From contig DAHUXA010000024.1 in NCBI GenBank assembly GCA_027307405.1, positions 1 through 32,744 on the forward strand: 32,744 nt of DNA. The letters are read 5' to 3'. How positions within the stretch are numbered: position 1 is the first letter of the stretch; each line of letters starts with the position of its first letter. The notes beneath the pieces were generated by a model, which saw only the letters and a list, made by a program, of their open reading frames with translations, did no database searches and was not told where the DNA came from. Of this stretch, positions 15,980 to 24,557 are shown one piece after another. The translations under genes were made by a program, and so were the position numbers. Source of the DNA: Hyphomicrobiales bacterium. GTDB taxonomy: Bacteria; Pseudomonadota; Alphaproteobacteria; Rhizobiales; Xanthobacteraceae.

Positions 15980-16969
15980 TTAAGCCCCCGCGATTGGTTC
16001 ATCGGATTGTTCGTACATCTTGTCGAGCGACCGTTTTTCTCGGCGAAGCAATTGGATCGCAAGTAGAACGATGACGACCATCATGAGCATGACGATGTAA
16101 GACATCGCCGCGCCTTTGGAGATCTGGAAGTACTGCCACGTAGTCATGAATATGTAGACAGGGAGCGTTTCGGTCGCTGAACCGGGCCCGCCCTGGAACA
16201 GGGCCCACGTTTTCGGGAATTCCGCCATGGCCTCAAGGAAGCGCAGCACCAGTGCCAGCAATATCACTGGGCGCAGCAAAGGAAGTTCGACTTCCCAAAA
16301 AATCCGCCATTTGGATGCGCCTAGAATTTCTGCCGCCTCGACCGGCTCCTTCGGGATTGCCGAGAGACCGGCGAGCATGATGATGAAGGAGAAGGGCGTC
16401 CAGTTCCAAATCTCAAGCAGGCTCACCGTCATCAGCGCAATATTCGGATTGCTGAGCCAGGACGGCTTGAATTCGAATCCGCTCAGGCGGGTGATGACAT
16501 CGTTTATCGGGCCGCTCTGATACAGCATCATTTCGGCTGTATAGGCGACGACGACCGGAACGGTGAGCATCGGCAGGATAAAGATGATGTAATAGATCGC
16601 CTGTCCGCGGAACGGTCGCTTCATGAGATAAGCAAGCATGAAGCCAAAGACGAAGCATCCGAGCGTGGAGCTCGTCGCGAACGCCAGCGAACGCAGCGTA
16701 GCCCAGCCGAATCGCGGGTCCGTCAAAACTTCCTTAAAAAGATCAATGCCTACGTAATCTGCGTCCCACCACGAACTGAGATAAACGGTCCACTGGTGAA
16801 ATGAGAAATAAAGCTGAAGTAACAATACCGGGACCAGCAAGAAAGCAAACAACGCGATTAGTGGTGCTAGCAACGAAAGCTTGAAACGTCTGATCGCGCG
16901 CTGTCTGGAGATAGCGCGCGGCGACGCCTGCGGCGGTGCTTCGGCAGCCGAAAGAGCGGCTACGGCCAT
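15980..16969 (-). CDS. ABC importer inner-membrane permease (MalF-like)
   Basis: 329 residues, with an Ala/Arg-rich cytoplasmic N-terminus and then about six helices beginning at SLLAPLIALFAFLLVPVLLLQLYF. EAA motif: EAAEILGASKWRIFWEVELPLLRP. I start at the ATG at 16969, which has AGAGGG about 6 nt upstream; a GTG two codons earlier is the alternative. It is the first permease of a CUT1-like system, encoded between the binding protein (about 80 bp upstream) and its permease partner. A charged tail (RREKRSLDKMYEQSDE) ends the protein. The substrate is set by the binding protein and is unknown. Confidence 0.9.
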   Translation of the reverse strand: MAVAALSAAEAPPQASPRAISRQRAIRRFKLSLLAPLIALFAFLLVPVLLLQLYFSFHQWTVYLSSWWDADYVGIDLFKEVLTDPRFGWATLRSLAFATSSTLGCFVFGFMLAYLMKRPFRGQAIYYIIFILPMLTVPVVVAYTAEMMLYQSGPINDVITRLSGFEFKPSWLSNPNIALMTVSLLEIWNWTPFSFIIMLAGLSAIPKEPVEAAEILGASKWRIFWEVELPLLRPVILLALVLRFLEAMAEFPKTWALFQGGPGSATETLPVYIFMTTWQYFQISKGAAMSYIVMLMMVVIVLLAIQLLRREKRSLDKMYEQSDEPIAGA

Positions 16970-17050
16970 TCCCACCCTCTTGTTAGAACGTCCGGACGAG
17001 CATAGGGCTCGTCCGGCTGATGGAAGACAGGTCTACCGCGCGATCAATGG

Positions 17051-18493
17051 TCACGCTGGGTTGTCGCGTTTCGGCATCACCGCCTTGTAGCTCGCAAGGT
17101 CGTTCTTGAGCTTGCTCTGACCGATGCGGCGGATAATGGCGATCCATTCATCTTCGGTTTTCTTGAGCACATCTTTCGCCGGCAATTGCCCGACATAGGC
17201 TTCCGAGAGATTCTTGCCGAGGGCATCCTGGAATTCCAGATAACCGGTCAAGTAGATCGGGGGCGCCACCACCTGGAAGTTTGTTTCGATCGCTTTGACG
17301 CCAGCTGGGCTATAGGCCTTTTTGACTGCGTCGGACGCCATATGTTCCTTCGCCCAGGCATCGTTGAACGTATTGACCGGGTCGGTCACGATCGGAATGC
17401 TGTTCTTGCCGGAGCCGAGCCAGAGCGCGAGATAGGCGGCCTGGGCTTTGCGTGGGCTGTATTTATTGATCAGGATTGCAGCGAGCGGGGACGATATCGA
17501 ACGATGCATGCGCTTGCCGGAGAAATCGGAACCCGGCACAAGGCCGTAAAGCCATTTGCCAGTTGTTTTTGATTTTGCTGGGTTCTCATTGAGCTTCGCC
17601 GTGCCATCCCAGTATTGGCAGCTCACTACATTTCCTTGCGCGATGCGTGGAATCATTTGCGGCGTGCCCCAATTCGCCGCTTCTGGATGGTTGACCTTTT
17701 TATCTTGCAAGTAGATGTCGACAGCATACTGGCCAGCCGGGGTGTTCAGTGTCGGCTTCATGTCGTCATCGAAGGGGAAGCCGCCGGCGCTGTAGTAGAT
17801 CATGTACCACCAAGTTACGCCGTTGGCTCGGTTGCGCAGGTTTCCCGAACCATAGAGGTCCTTTGATGGATCCATTAGGAATTCTTGAAGACGCAAATTT
17901 TCTTCCCAGGTTTCCGGGAATTTTAGCTCTTTGCCGAATTTGTCAGCAAAACGCTTTTTATTATCCGGGTCCTCAATCAGGTCTTTGCGAACGTATTGGA
18001 TGTGCACGTTGCCATCGGTCGGAATGCCGTAAGTATGTCCGCCATAGGTCATGAAGCTGCCGTAGTCTCCGACGGCTTCAATTTTGAAATTTGCTTTCTT
18101 CATGTACTCATCGAGCGGCTCGAGATAGCCGGCCGAGGCAAGAGAGGGAATCATGTTCGAATCGATATGGATGAAGTCAAACTGAGCTGAGCGTGAAAGT
18201 GCCTCCGCCATTGCTCGCTGCGGCGCATCAAAGATCGAGATATCTTGAACCGCGCCGATGCCGATACCGGTCTCTTTCGTGAATTCGGCGATAACCGGCT
18301 GCATCGGCACCAGATAAGGTGACCAGATCATACCGTTAACTGAAGTTGCGCCGGCTGCCTTTGCGGCTGCGATGGTGCTTTCTTCCATCGACGCAGCTTG
18401 GGCGAATGGAGTTGTGCCCGGTAAAAAATTAGCAACCGTAAGGCCGAGACCACCTTGCACCAACGTTCGTCGCGAAATACCGAGCTTGCTCAT
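17051..18493 (-). CDS. Tat-exported solute-binding protein of the ABC importer (family 1)
   Basis: 480 residues from the ATG at 18493, which has GGGAGGA 5 nt upstream; a further upstream start would add eight residues before the signal. The N-terminus shows a twin-arginine motif (SRRTLVQGG, 7-15), a hydrophobic stretch and an AQA cleavage region, so it is probably exported folded. The rest reads as an SBP_bac_1 type protein: VNGMIWSPYLVPMQPVIAEFTKETGIGIG early, YGIPTDGNVHIQYVRKDL in the middle, and paired Trp/Tyr positions typical of sugar-type receptors. It is the first gene of the binding protein-permease-permease-ATPase-hydrolase-hydrolase series and follows a gene-free stretch of about 420 bp that probably holds a promoter. 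Ligand unknown. Confidence 0.88.
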   Translation of the reverse strand: MSKLGISRRTLVQGGLGLTVANFLPGTTPFAQAASMEESTIAAAKAAGATSVNGMIWSPYLVPMQPVIAEFTKETGIGIGAVQDISIFDAPQRAMAEALSRSAQFDFIHIDSNMIPSLASAGYLEPLDEYMKKANFKIEAVGDYGSFMTYGGHTYGIPTDGNVHIQYVRKDLIEDPDNKKRFADKFGKELKFPETWEENLRLQEFLMDPSKDLYGSGNLRNRANGVTWWYMIYYSAGGFPFDDDMKPTLNTPAGQYAVDIYLQDKKVNHPEAANWGTPQMIPRIAQGNVVSCQYWDGTAKLNENPAKSKTTGKWLYGLVPGSDFSGKRMHRSISSPLAAILINKYSPRKAQAAYLALWLGSGKNSIPIVTDPVNTFNDAWAKEHMASDAVKKAYSPAGVKAIETNFQVVAPPIYLTGYLEFQDALGKNLSEAYVGQLPAKDVLKKTEDEWIAIIRRIGQSKLKNDLASYKAVMPKRDNPA

Positions 18494-18915
18494 GACTTCC
18501 TCCCTAGACGTGTTCACTGTCAGCGCCCAAGATTGCTTCGTACCAATTTCGACATTGCGCCATCGTCAATGACGATCGACCGAATTACTGGTTGGCCGAC
18601 GAAGCTGATTTCGGGCAGATGCATGCGCTTCGTTGCCTGCAGCGTCTCAGCAGCAGACAGACTACGTTCCCGTTCGCGAGAGGAAATACTCAACGGCCCT
18701 CCCGAATCTTAGTCTCAAACGCGAGCAGGCGGGCTGGAGCCGGTACGCGTTAAAACTAAGCACAACTCTGGCGTTTACGTCCCAAAAAAGTCCGCGTTTT
18801 AGGTCGCAGTTATTAATTGCATCGTAGGATGGCGCATATCGGACCGCAACACGCTTCTAAGTCCGAGTGATGGATCTCGTTCGCTATTTCATCCCGAGAA
18901 ACGACGAGAACAGCA
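18494..18915. other. Gene-free stretch upstream of the ABC importer operon
   Basis: About 420 bp between two minus-strand genes, with no credible gene. It is the likely promoter region of the importer operon. It contains the perfect palindrome at 18562-18576, and GGGAGGA just before the binding-protein start. I saw no clear terminator for the aldo/keto reductase gene that ends at 18916, so read-through from upstream remains possible. Confidence 0.5.
18562..18576. promoter_or_regulatory. Perfect 15-bp palindrome, possible operator
   Basis: ATCGTCA-A-TGACGAT: 7-bp perfect arms around a single base, 69-83 bp upstream of the binding-protein start. On the coding strand the right half contains TTGACG, which resembles a -35 element, so a bound regulator would cover the promoter. 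The divergent GntR/FCD gene at 23175 is the only regulator in the window and a possible binder. No clear -10 box was found. Confidence 0.4.
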
Positions 18916-19767
18916 TTATGCAATGGTCTCCACGTCCCACTTGGGCGCGCGCTCGGGCGGATCGGCTATACGGATATTGCGTCTGCGTAGTGCGGAAATT
19001 TGCCGCATCTCCTCGTCGCTGAGCGCGAAATCGAACAGGTCAAGGTTTTCCCTAATATGCGCCTCTTCAAGCGCGCGCGGCACTGCAGCGACCATCGGCT
19101 GTTGGATCAGCCAGCGTAAGCAGATCTGGGCGTGCGTCTTTCCGCGCGCCTTGGCAATTTCGCCGATGGTGGGATCGTCAAGCAGCTTGCCGCGTGCAAC
19201 CGGACAATAAGCAGTTAGGATCATGCCGTGGCGCTTAAGCGCCGCGAGCATGCGGTCCTGCGGCAGATAGGCGTGATACTCGATCTGGTTGGTGACGAGT
19301 GGTTCGGGGCAGACACTTACTGCCTCCTCGAGCATAGCGAGTGTGAAATTCGATACGCCGACGTGTCGCGTAAGCCCACTCCGCTTGGCTTTCGCAAGTG
19401 CCCCGAGCGTTTCAGTAAATGGCACTTTGGGTTGTGGCCAATGGATCAGGAGGAGGTCCACATAATCGAGGCCAAGCGCTCTTAGACTGGTCTCGACCGA
19501 ACGCATAAAATCGGCTTCGCGCGCATTCTCCTCGGTCACTTTGGTGGTAACGAACAATTCATTTCGCACAATACCGCTTGCGCGAATGCCTTCGCCGACC
19601 CGCTCTTCCGTACCGTATTTACGCGCAGTATCAATGTGCCGATAGCCTATGGCGATGGCTGCAGCGACCAGTTCGGCCGGACGATGCGGCAACTCCATAG
19701 TGCCAAAACCGATCGCCGGCATTTTTGCGCCGTGTGCGGCGAGTACGAATGCCTTTGGGGATTGCAT
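18916..19767 (-). CDS. Aldo/keto reductase
   Basis: 283 residues of the AKR superfamily, a TIM-barrel NADPH-dependent oxidoreductase interconverting carbonyls and alcohols. The catalytic tetrad is complete: D46 and Y51 in HIDTARKYG, K76 in FVTTKV, and H109 in LLLIHWPQP. VGVSNF and a C-terminal nucleotide-phosphate region (VAAVPRALEEAHIREN) are also present. I start at the ATG at 19767 with GGAG 6 nt upstream; a TTG four codons earlier overlaps that site. No signal peptide, so cytosolic. It sits between a TctC receptor gene (about 55 bp upstream) and the ABC importer operon, suggesting it reduces a carbonyl intermediate of the same pathway. Substrate unknown. Confidence 0.92.
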   Translation of the reverse strand: MQSPKAFVLAAHGAKMPAIGFGTMELPHRPAELVAAAIAIGYRHIDTARKYGTEERVGEGIRASGIVRNELFVTTKVTEENAREADFMRSVETSLRALGLDYVDLLLIHWPQPKVPFTETLGALAKAKRSGLTRHVGVSNFTLAMLEEAVSVCPEPLVTNQIEYHAYLPQDRMLAALKRHGMILTAYCPVARGKLLDDPTIGEIAKARGKTHAQICLRWLIQQPMVAAVPRALEEAHIRENLDLFDFALSDEEMRQISALRRRNIRIADPPERAPKWDVETIA

Positions 19768-19823
19768 CGAGAGCTCCAAGGGAAGGGGGTACTAGTGACG
19801 CGCAGCGGGCAAGCGAATTGACC

Positions 19824-20819
19824 TCACGGCGCGATGTCGATCTTCACCACGCGGGTAATGTTTTCCCAGTGCTTCATTTCGTCGGCATGCCAAGCTTTGG
19901 CATCGGCGAGCGACTTGTTCGGTACAAGATTGAAATTCTGCTTATTGAGTTTTTCAATCGTCTCGGGCAACTGCATGGCTTTGCTCACCACCTGAAACAG
20001 CGTTTCCAATATCGGCTTCGGAGTGGCGCCCGGCGCGAACAAGCCTTGCCAAGCCATGGTGCCTACGTCGGGATAGCCGATCTCCTGCATTGTCGGGACG
20101 TTAGGGAATTCCGGCAGGCGCGTGCGATTGACAACCGCGAGCGGTCGCAGTTTCCCCCCTTCCACAAGGCTGCCGGAGCTGGCGACATTGAGAAAGGCGG
20201 CCTGCACATCACCGCGCAACATGTCTTGAATTACGCCGGATGCACCGTTTTTGTTGGGCAGGGCAAGCAGATCAAGGTTACCCGCGCGTTTTGCGAAATA
20301 AGCCATGTCGTAATGCGGATATGAGCCGACACCAACGGTGCCGTAACGGATCGCCCCGGGGTTATTCTTGGCGTACGTGATGAATTCCGAGGCGGTCTTG
20401 GGCGTGAAATCATTGGCGGTCGTTGCCATCAGGAACGCCGGGACGTCGACCAAATTGGTCACTACCGCCACGTCCTTCGCATAATTAATGGAGAGCTTGT
20501 TTGCATAGAGAATAGGCGTAATGGCGTTGGTCGTGACGTTACCAACCATCAGCGTGTAACCGTCGGGCGCCGACTTCGCCATTTCATCAAGCGCCAGCAT
20601 TCCGAAGGCGCCGGGCTTGTTGAGCACGACAAATCCCTGACCGGTGACTTTCTGCACCGCATCGCCGACGATGCGCGCAACGATATCGGTGGCGCCGCCC
20701 GGCGCATAAGGCACGATCACCTTGATTGGCCGGCTTGGATATTTGTCTTGTGCCATCGTCACTATAGGGACGAAGGCGAGGTAGAGGGCCGACAGGAGGA
20801 TGAGGACCACTCGTTTCAT
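19824..20819 (-). CDS. TctC (Bug) family tripartite tricarboxylate transporter receptor, copy 1
   Basis: 331 residues from the ATG at 20819, which puts a signal peptide (KRVVLILLSALYLAFVPIVTMA, cleavage near 23) at the N-terminus; a TTG further upstream would add basic residues before it. The ribosome site is weak. Family marks are YPSRPIKVIVPYAPGGATDIVAR (read as segments at 26-48), PDGYTLMVGN, the middle-domain YGTVGVGSYPHYD, and LPEFPNVPTMQEIGYP near residue 255. These periplasmic proteins bind carboxylates or related small organics and feed TctAB permeases. No TctA or TctB gene is present, as is common for this expanded family, so it may use a distant permease or act in sensing. Confidence 0.9.
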   Translation of the reverse strand: MKRVVLILLSALYLAFVPIVTMAQDKYPSRPIKVIVPYAPGGATDIVARIVGDAVQKVTGQGFVVLNKPGAFGMLALDEMAKSAPDGYTLMVGNVTTNAITPILYANKLSINYAKDVAVVTNLVDVPAFLMATTANDFTPKTASEFITYAKNNPGAIRYGTVGVGSYPHYDMAYFAKRAGNLDLLALPNKNGASGVIQDMLRGDVQAAFLNVASSGSLVEGGKLRPLAVVNRTRLPEFPNVPTMQEIGYPDVGTMAWQGLFAPGATPKPILETLFQVVSKAMQLPETIEKLNKQNFNLVPNKSLADAKAWHADEMKHWENITRVVKIDIAP

Positions 20820-20916
20820 GCGCGCCGTCAGGAAAGTTTGCACTCGGAGTTTCCGACGCAAAAAGGGTGCTTCCAACCGACTGGGTCAGGAGCACCTCTT
20901 GTCATGCGTCGCTACA

Positions 20917-22047
20917 TCACTTCGTGAAGTCAAAAACATCGTGCGTATCGGTGTAGGCCGTCACGCCAGGTATGCCGGCGGTCTGGATATCGCCAGCGAC
21001 GACGTGAAGCTGATCGCCGATGACCGCTCCGGCAAAGCCGTGGCGCGGAATGCGCATACGCGGAAGGCTTTGATCCCACGTATTCGAAGCCGGATCGTAA
21101 GCCTCGAACGCGCGAAATGCCGCCATGATCTTGTCATTTTGGAATTCACCACCACCGATGAAGATCCTTCCCTTATAGACCCCACCGGCGACGCCACTGC
21201 GTGCTGTCGGCATCTGCGCTTTTGTCGTCCATAGATCTTGGGTGACGTCATATTCTTCGTTGACGTCCGTGTTGCTTGAACGCGTCACGAATGTCGATCC
21301 GAGGCGGCCGCCGATGGCATAGATTTTTCCGTTGACTACTCCGCTGAGGAAATGATTGCGAGCCGTCGGCATGGGCGCACGTGAACGCCAAGTATTGGTT
21401 GCCGGGTCATACTCCTCATTCGCCCCAACGCACATGTCGTGAGGCTTGCCATCGAAACGAATCGCCGGATCAGCCGCGCCGGGCAGAATGGTGGCACCAC
21501 CGATCACATAGATTTTGCCATTGAAGACCGTGGCGGTGCCGCCGCCGCGTTTGGTCGGCAGTGGGGCGATTGCTTTCCAGGTGTCGGTATCTGGTGAATA
21601 TTCCCATGCGTTGTCGACCGGCTGCCAAGCGATGTCTTTGCCGGGTCGCATGAATCCCCCGAACACATAAATCTTGCCGTTCAGCGCGGCGGTCATCCCA
21701 TGATGAACGTGCGGCTCGGGCATCGGGGCCTTCTTTGTCCAGGTTTGGGTGGCCGGGTCGAACACATAGACCACGCCCATTGGCTGGAATCCGCCATCCG
21801 TGAGGCCCTGGATGATGTAAAGCTTGCCATCAACGACGGCGCCGACCGGTTCTTCCATCGGCATTGGAAACGGCGTGGAAGGTACCCATTGTCCCTTGGC
21901 CGGCGTCGTCTCCGCCTTCTGCGCCGCTTCGAACTTCTTTGTCGTATCCGCGTCGGGCTTTGTAGTCTGCGCGGCGGCCGCCGCCGCCATTGTCAATAGT
22001 CCGACGGTTACGAGCCTTGCCAGTCGCAGCGTCTTGAACAGGATCAT
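20917..22047 (-). CDS. Exported kelch-repeat beta-propeller protein
   Basis: 376 residues with a signal peptide (cleavage near AAA-Q, residue 26), then a linker rich in Thr, Lys and Ala. Six kelch repeats follow, each with a hydrophobic strand plus double Gly or its remnant: LYIIQG, IYVFGG, IYVIGG, IYAIGG, IFIGGG and LHVVAG. Each is followed by a paired Y/F-DPA/D-TxTW motif such as VFDPATQTWTKKAPMP. This gives a six-bladed propeller. Kelch propellers may be enzymes (oxidases, sialic-acid mutarotases) or binding scaffolds; no catalytic residues are obvious. Start: ATG 22047, with GGGAGG upstream; a GTG one codon earlier is equally possible. It lies between two TctC receptor genes in one direction, so it may handle the same ligand in the periplasm. 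Confidence 0.85.
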   Translation of the reverse strand: MILFKTLRLARLVTVGLLTMAAAAAAQTTKPDADTTKKFEAAQKAETTPAKGQWVPSTPFPMPMEEPVGAVVDGKLYIIQGLTDGGFQPMGVVYVFDPATQTWTKKAPMPEPHVHHGMTAALNGKIYVFGGFMRPGKDIAWQPVDNAWEYSPDTDTWKAIAPLPTKRGGGTATVFNGKIYVIGGATILPGAADPAIRFDGKPHDMCVGANEEYDPATNTWRSRAPMPTARNHFLSGVVNGKIYAIGGRLGSTFVTRSSNTDVNEEYDVTQDLWTTKAQMPTARSGVAGGVYKGRIFIGGGEFQNDKIMAAFRAFEAYDPASNTWDQSLPRMRIPRHGFAGAVIGDQLHVVAGDIQTAGIPGVTAYTDTHDVFDFTK

Positions 22048-22131
22048 CACGTCTAGCCTCCCTGATAATTGTGTATTTTTGTTTTCTTCGTCGCCTGAGA
22101 TTTTGCTCAGTTGCGCCGTTTACGAACTGAA

Positions 22132-23100
22132 TTATTCCGCCGGCAGCGCCAACACCTCCGGAAGCAATTGTTGCCATGTGGCCATCTCGGCCTTGATCTC
22201 GCTTGCGAACTTGACGGGTGTCTCGCTGGTTGTGATGGTGGCGTTCACTTTGTCAAACGCCGCTTTGGCCTCGGCGGTGTTCATGGCCTTGACCGTCGCC
22301 TGGTGCAGAAACTGGACAATCTCGGGAGGCGTCTGTCGCGATACAAACAATCCCTGCCAGTTGCTGGTGCCGAGTCCGGCATAACCGGCCTCAGTCATGG
22401 TCGGCACATCGGGGAAATTCGACAGACGACGCGCGCCGGTCACCGCAAGCGGCTTGAACTTGCCGATGTTGGCGGTCGCCGTTGCGACGTTGAGGAATGC
22501 TATATTGCTCTTGCCGGCGACCAGATCGGCCAGAACGCCATTCGCGCCGTTCGGATTCGGGTGATAGGAAACTTTGAGACCGGCGGTCTTGGCGAGCATG
22601 ATCGTGTCGACATCGACAAAAGTTCCAATGAAGTCGGTGCCAAGCGTGAGTTTGCCCGAACCTTGCTTCAACGAGGCCAAGAAGTCCTGCACCGAGTTTG
22701 CGGTTGCCGAGGGGCTAACCATCACCACGCTGGGGAAATCCGCAAGCCGAGTGACCGGCATGATCTCGCCGTCATAATCGAATTTTATGTCTTGGCGATG
22801 CATCACCGGAGTCATTGAATTGGTGATGACGCTGCCGACCAACAGCGTGTATCCGTCGGATTGTCCAACGAGTTCACTGATCGCGTTGATGCCGAAGTTT
22901 CCCGGCTTTGCATCGAGCGCGACTGGCTGGCCGACAATTTTCGCCAGTTCGTCGGCAAGCACTTTTGCGGCGTAGCCGGTCGATCCGCCAGGCGGAAATG
23001 GAATTACGATGCGAATTGTCTTGTCCGGATATGTCGCTTTGGCAGGAAAGGCGCTGAGTATCGCCAAAAGCATTGCAAGCACGCAGCGTTTGGCCCACAT
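22132..23100 (-). CDS. TctC (Bug) family tripartite tricarboxylate transporter receptor, copy 2
   Basis: 322 residues from the ATG at 23100, with GGGGA 7 nt upstream and a signal peptide (WAKRCVLAMLLAILSAFPAKA, cleavage near 22). Conserved segments are DKTIRIVIPFPPGGSTGYAAK in the first lobe, DGYTLLVGSVITNSMTP, and LSNFPDVPTMTEAGYAG with the usual P-D-V-P-T motif. It is clearly related to copy 1 but divergent, so the two probably bind different ligands. It is the first gene of the minus-strand block and diverges from the GntR regulator gene over only 74 bp, which suggests ligand-dependent control of this promoter by that regulator. No TctA/TctB partner is encoded here. Confidence 0.9.
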   Translation of the reverse strand: MWAKRCVLAMLLAILSAFPAKATYPDKTIRIVIPFPPGGSTGYAAKVLADELAKIVGQPVALDAKPGNFGINAISELVGQSDGYTLLVGSVITNSMTPVMHRQDIKFDYDGEIMPVTRLADFPSVVMVSPSATANSVQDFLASLKQGSGKLTLGTDFIGTFVDVDTIMLAKTAGLKVSYHPNPNGANGVLADLVAGKSNIAFLNVATATANIGKFKPLAVTGARRLSNFPDVPTMTEAGYAGLGTSNWQGLFVSRQTPPEIVQFLHQATVKAMNTAEAKAAFDKVNATITTSETPVKFASEIKAEMATWQQLLPEVLALPAE

Positions 23101-23174
23101 CGGACAATCCCCAAATTTTGACGCGACCCACACAGATTCAATGTTGGCACCGTCGCGCCCGCAGCGAAAGCGCC
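23101..23174. promoter_or_regulatory. Divergent promoter region between TctC copy 2 and the GntR gene
   Basis: 74 bp separate the two start codons. It must hold both promoters and probably the regulator's operator. I see CGCGAC (23122-23127) and GTCGCG (23152-23157) as inverted arms 24 nt apart, and a TTGACG hexamer at 23119-23124 on the plus strand, but no good -10 box. The regulatory role rests mainly on gene layout. Confidence 0.4.
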
Positions 23175-24050
23175 ATGATCGTTGACAGCAAGGCAAGGTT
23201 GTCAGACAACATACAGGTGACGGGTTCGGTGCTCAAGCTCAATGTTGCCCGCCTGCCCACTCTCAATCGGGTGGAGGAGGTCGCGCGCGAATTGGTTGGT
23301 CGGATCCGGTCTGGGGAATGGCATCCCGACACGCGACTGCCATCCGAGCAGAGCATGGCGGACCAATTCGGCGTCAGCCGCACGGTTATTCGAGAAGCGA
23401 TCGCGCGCTTGAAGAACGAGGGCTTGGTCGTGACACGCCAAGGCAGCGGCGCCTTCGTGCGCGATTGGCAAACGAGCTCGCTTCACTTAGGGCCGGAGAT
23501 CACCAAAAGCCTCAAGTCGGTTCTGTTTATCGCGGAGTTGCGCAAGGGCATTGAAGCGGAGGCGGCGGCGCTCGCCGCCGAGCGGCGGACGCACAAGGAC
23601 TTGGCCGCAATCGAAAAGGCGTTTGCGCGCGTTTCCGAAACCGCGCGGGTGCGGGGCGACAGTACGCGAGCCGACATGGGATTTCATCGCGCGATCGCAG
23701 ATGCGTCGCACAATCCCTATTACACGGCCATTCTCGATTATCTGAGCCAGTTTCTTGTGCAAGCGCTCCGCGTGAGCCGCGGCAATGAAGCGTTGCGGGA
23801 CGATTTCGCGCGGCAGGTTGAAAGCGAGCACCTCGATATTGTTGATGCAATCCGCCGCAAAGACAGTTCGGCAGCACGACTGGCCGCACAAATTCATATG
23901 GATCAAGCGCGTATCCGGATCGGTAAGGCTGGTCGGGACATTTGGTCGAAACGGGGCAAACGGTTGACAGAAGAACTTATCCCACCATCGCTATTGTCGC
24001 CGCGCCCGGCAAAGAGACGAAAAGATAAGCTGCCAGGACCGAATGGCTAA
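23175..24050 (+). CDS. GntR family transcriptional regulator (FadR/FCD type)
   Basis: 291 residues from the ATG at 23175. An N-terminal extension of about 28 residues precedes the winged helix (about 31-96), with LPSEQSMADQFGVSRTVIREAIARL and the wing GLVVTRQGSGAFV. The C-terminal FCD ligand domain follows (about 115-250). The metal/ligand positions typical of FCD are visible: D167 and H171 in ADMGFHRAI, H219 in SEHLDI and H241 in QIHMDQA. Such proteins are usually repressors released by an organic acid. It diverges from the ten-gene minus-strand block, making that block the likely target; it may also repress itself. A cupin gene follows about 50 bp downstream in the same direction. The Arg/Lys-rich C-terminal tail is not conserved in the family. 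Confidence 0.92.
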   Translation: MIVDSKARLSDNIQVTGSVLKLNVARLPTLNRVEEVARELVGRIRSGEWHPDTRLPSEQSMADQFGVSRTVIREAIARLKNEGLVVTRQGSGAFVRDWQTSSLHLGPEITKSLKSVLFIAELRKGIEAEAAALAAERRTHKDLAAIEKAFARVSETARVRGDSTRADMGFHRAIADASHNPYYTAILDYLSQFLVQALRVSRGNEALRDDFARQVESEHLDIVDAIRRKDSSAARLAAQIHMDQARIRIGKAGRDIWSKRGKRLTEELIPPSLLSPRPAKRRKDKLPGPNG

Positions 24051-24097
24051 CGAGTGCCAACAAAACGAAATCCCGAACGCGGCAACGAGAGGTTCAG

Positions 24098-24526
24098 ATG
24101 GCAATGCCCGACAATAAGATCACTCAGGCAACTGATGTGCGTACGCCTGGCGCTAAGCGCGCTGGTCCTGGTGAATATTATTTTGACATGACAAAGGTCA
24201 ACTCGATCATGGGCGGGCCAGCCTATTCGACTGTCTTCGGCGGATGTGTCGAGGGGGACAGGATGATTGTTGCGCTGATGCGCATGCCGGCGGGTACCGG
24301 AGCTGAGCCTCATTCCCACCCAAACGAGCAATGGGTCTATGTGATCGAAGGCACAATGGACTCAATGGTCGATGGTCACCGAAACTTAGCGGGCCCGGGC
24401 TCGGCCATTTATATTCCGGCCAACACCATCCACCACGCAAAAGCAACAAAAGACCGTGATGTCATCTTCTTTACGGTCAAAGACGCCTCTCACGGTCTAC
24501 ACGGGGTCAAAGCGAAAAGCGTCTAA
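24098..24526 (+). CDS. Small cupin-domain protein 1
   Basis: 142 residues with a single cupin barrel. Motif 1: PHSHPNEQWVYVIEG, with two His and a Glu available as metal ligands. Motif 2: GPGSAIYIPANTIHHAKA. AGAGG lies 5 nt before the ATG. Small cupins of this sort may be isomerases, dioxygenases or metabolite-binding proteins, and assignment by sequence alone is unsafe. It follows the GntR gene within about 50 bp and precedes the cupredoxin gene by about 30 bp, so it belongs to a plus-strand operon. Two other small cupins lie within 5 kb. Confidence 0.85.
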   Translation: MAMPDNKITQATDVRTPGAKRAGPGEYYFDMTKVNSIMGGPAYSTVFGGCVEGDRMIVALMRMPAGTGAEPHSHPNEQWVYVIEGTMDSMVDGHRNLAGPGSAIYIPANTIHHAKATKDRDVIFFTVKDASHGLHGVKAKSV

Positions 24527-24557
24527 TCCGATTGAGAGGACTACGGAGCGTCAGCCA

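Noticed and set aside
18455-18712. Plus-strand frame covering the start of the ABC binding-protein gene
   Set aside because: It overlaps the signal peptide and leader of a clear minus-strand gene and has no recognisable product or ribosome site.
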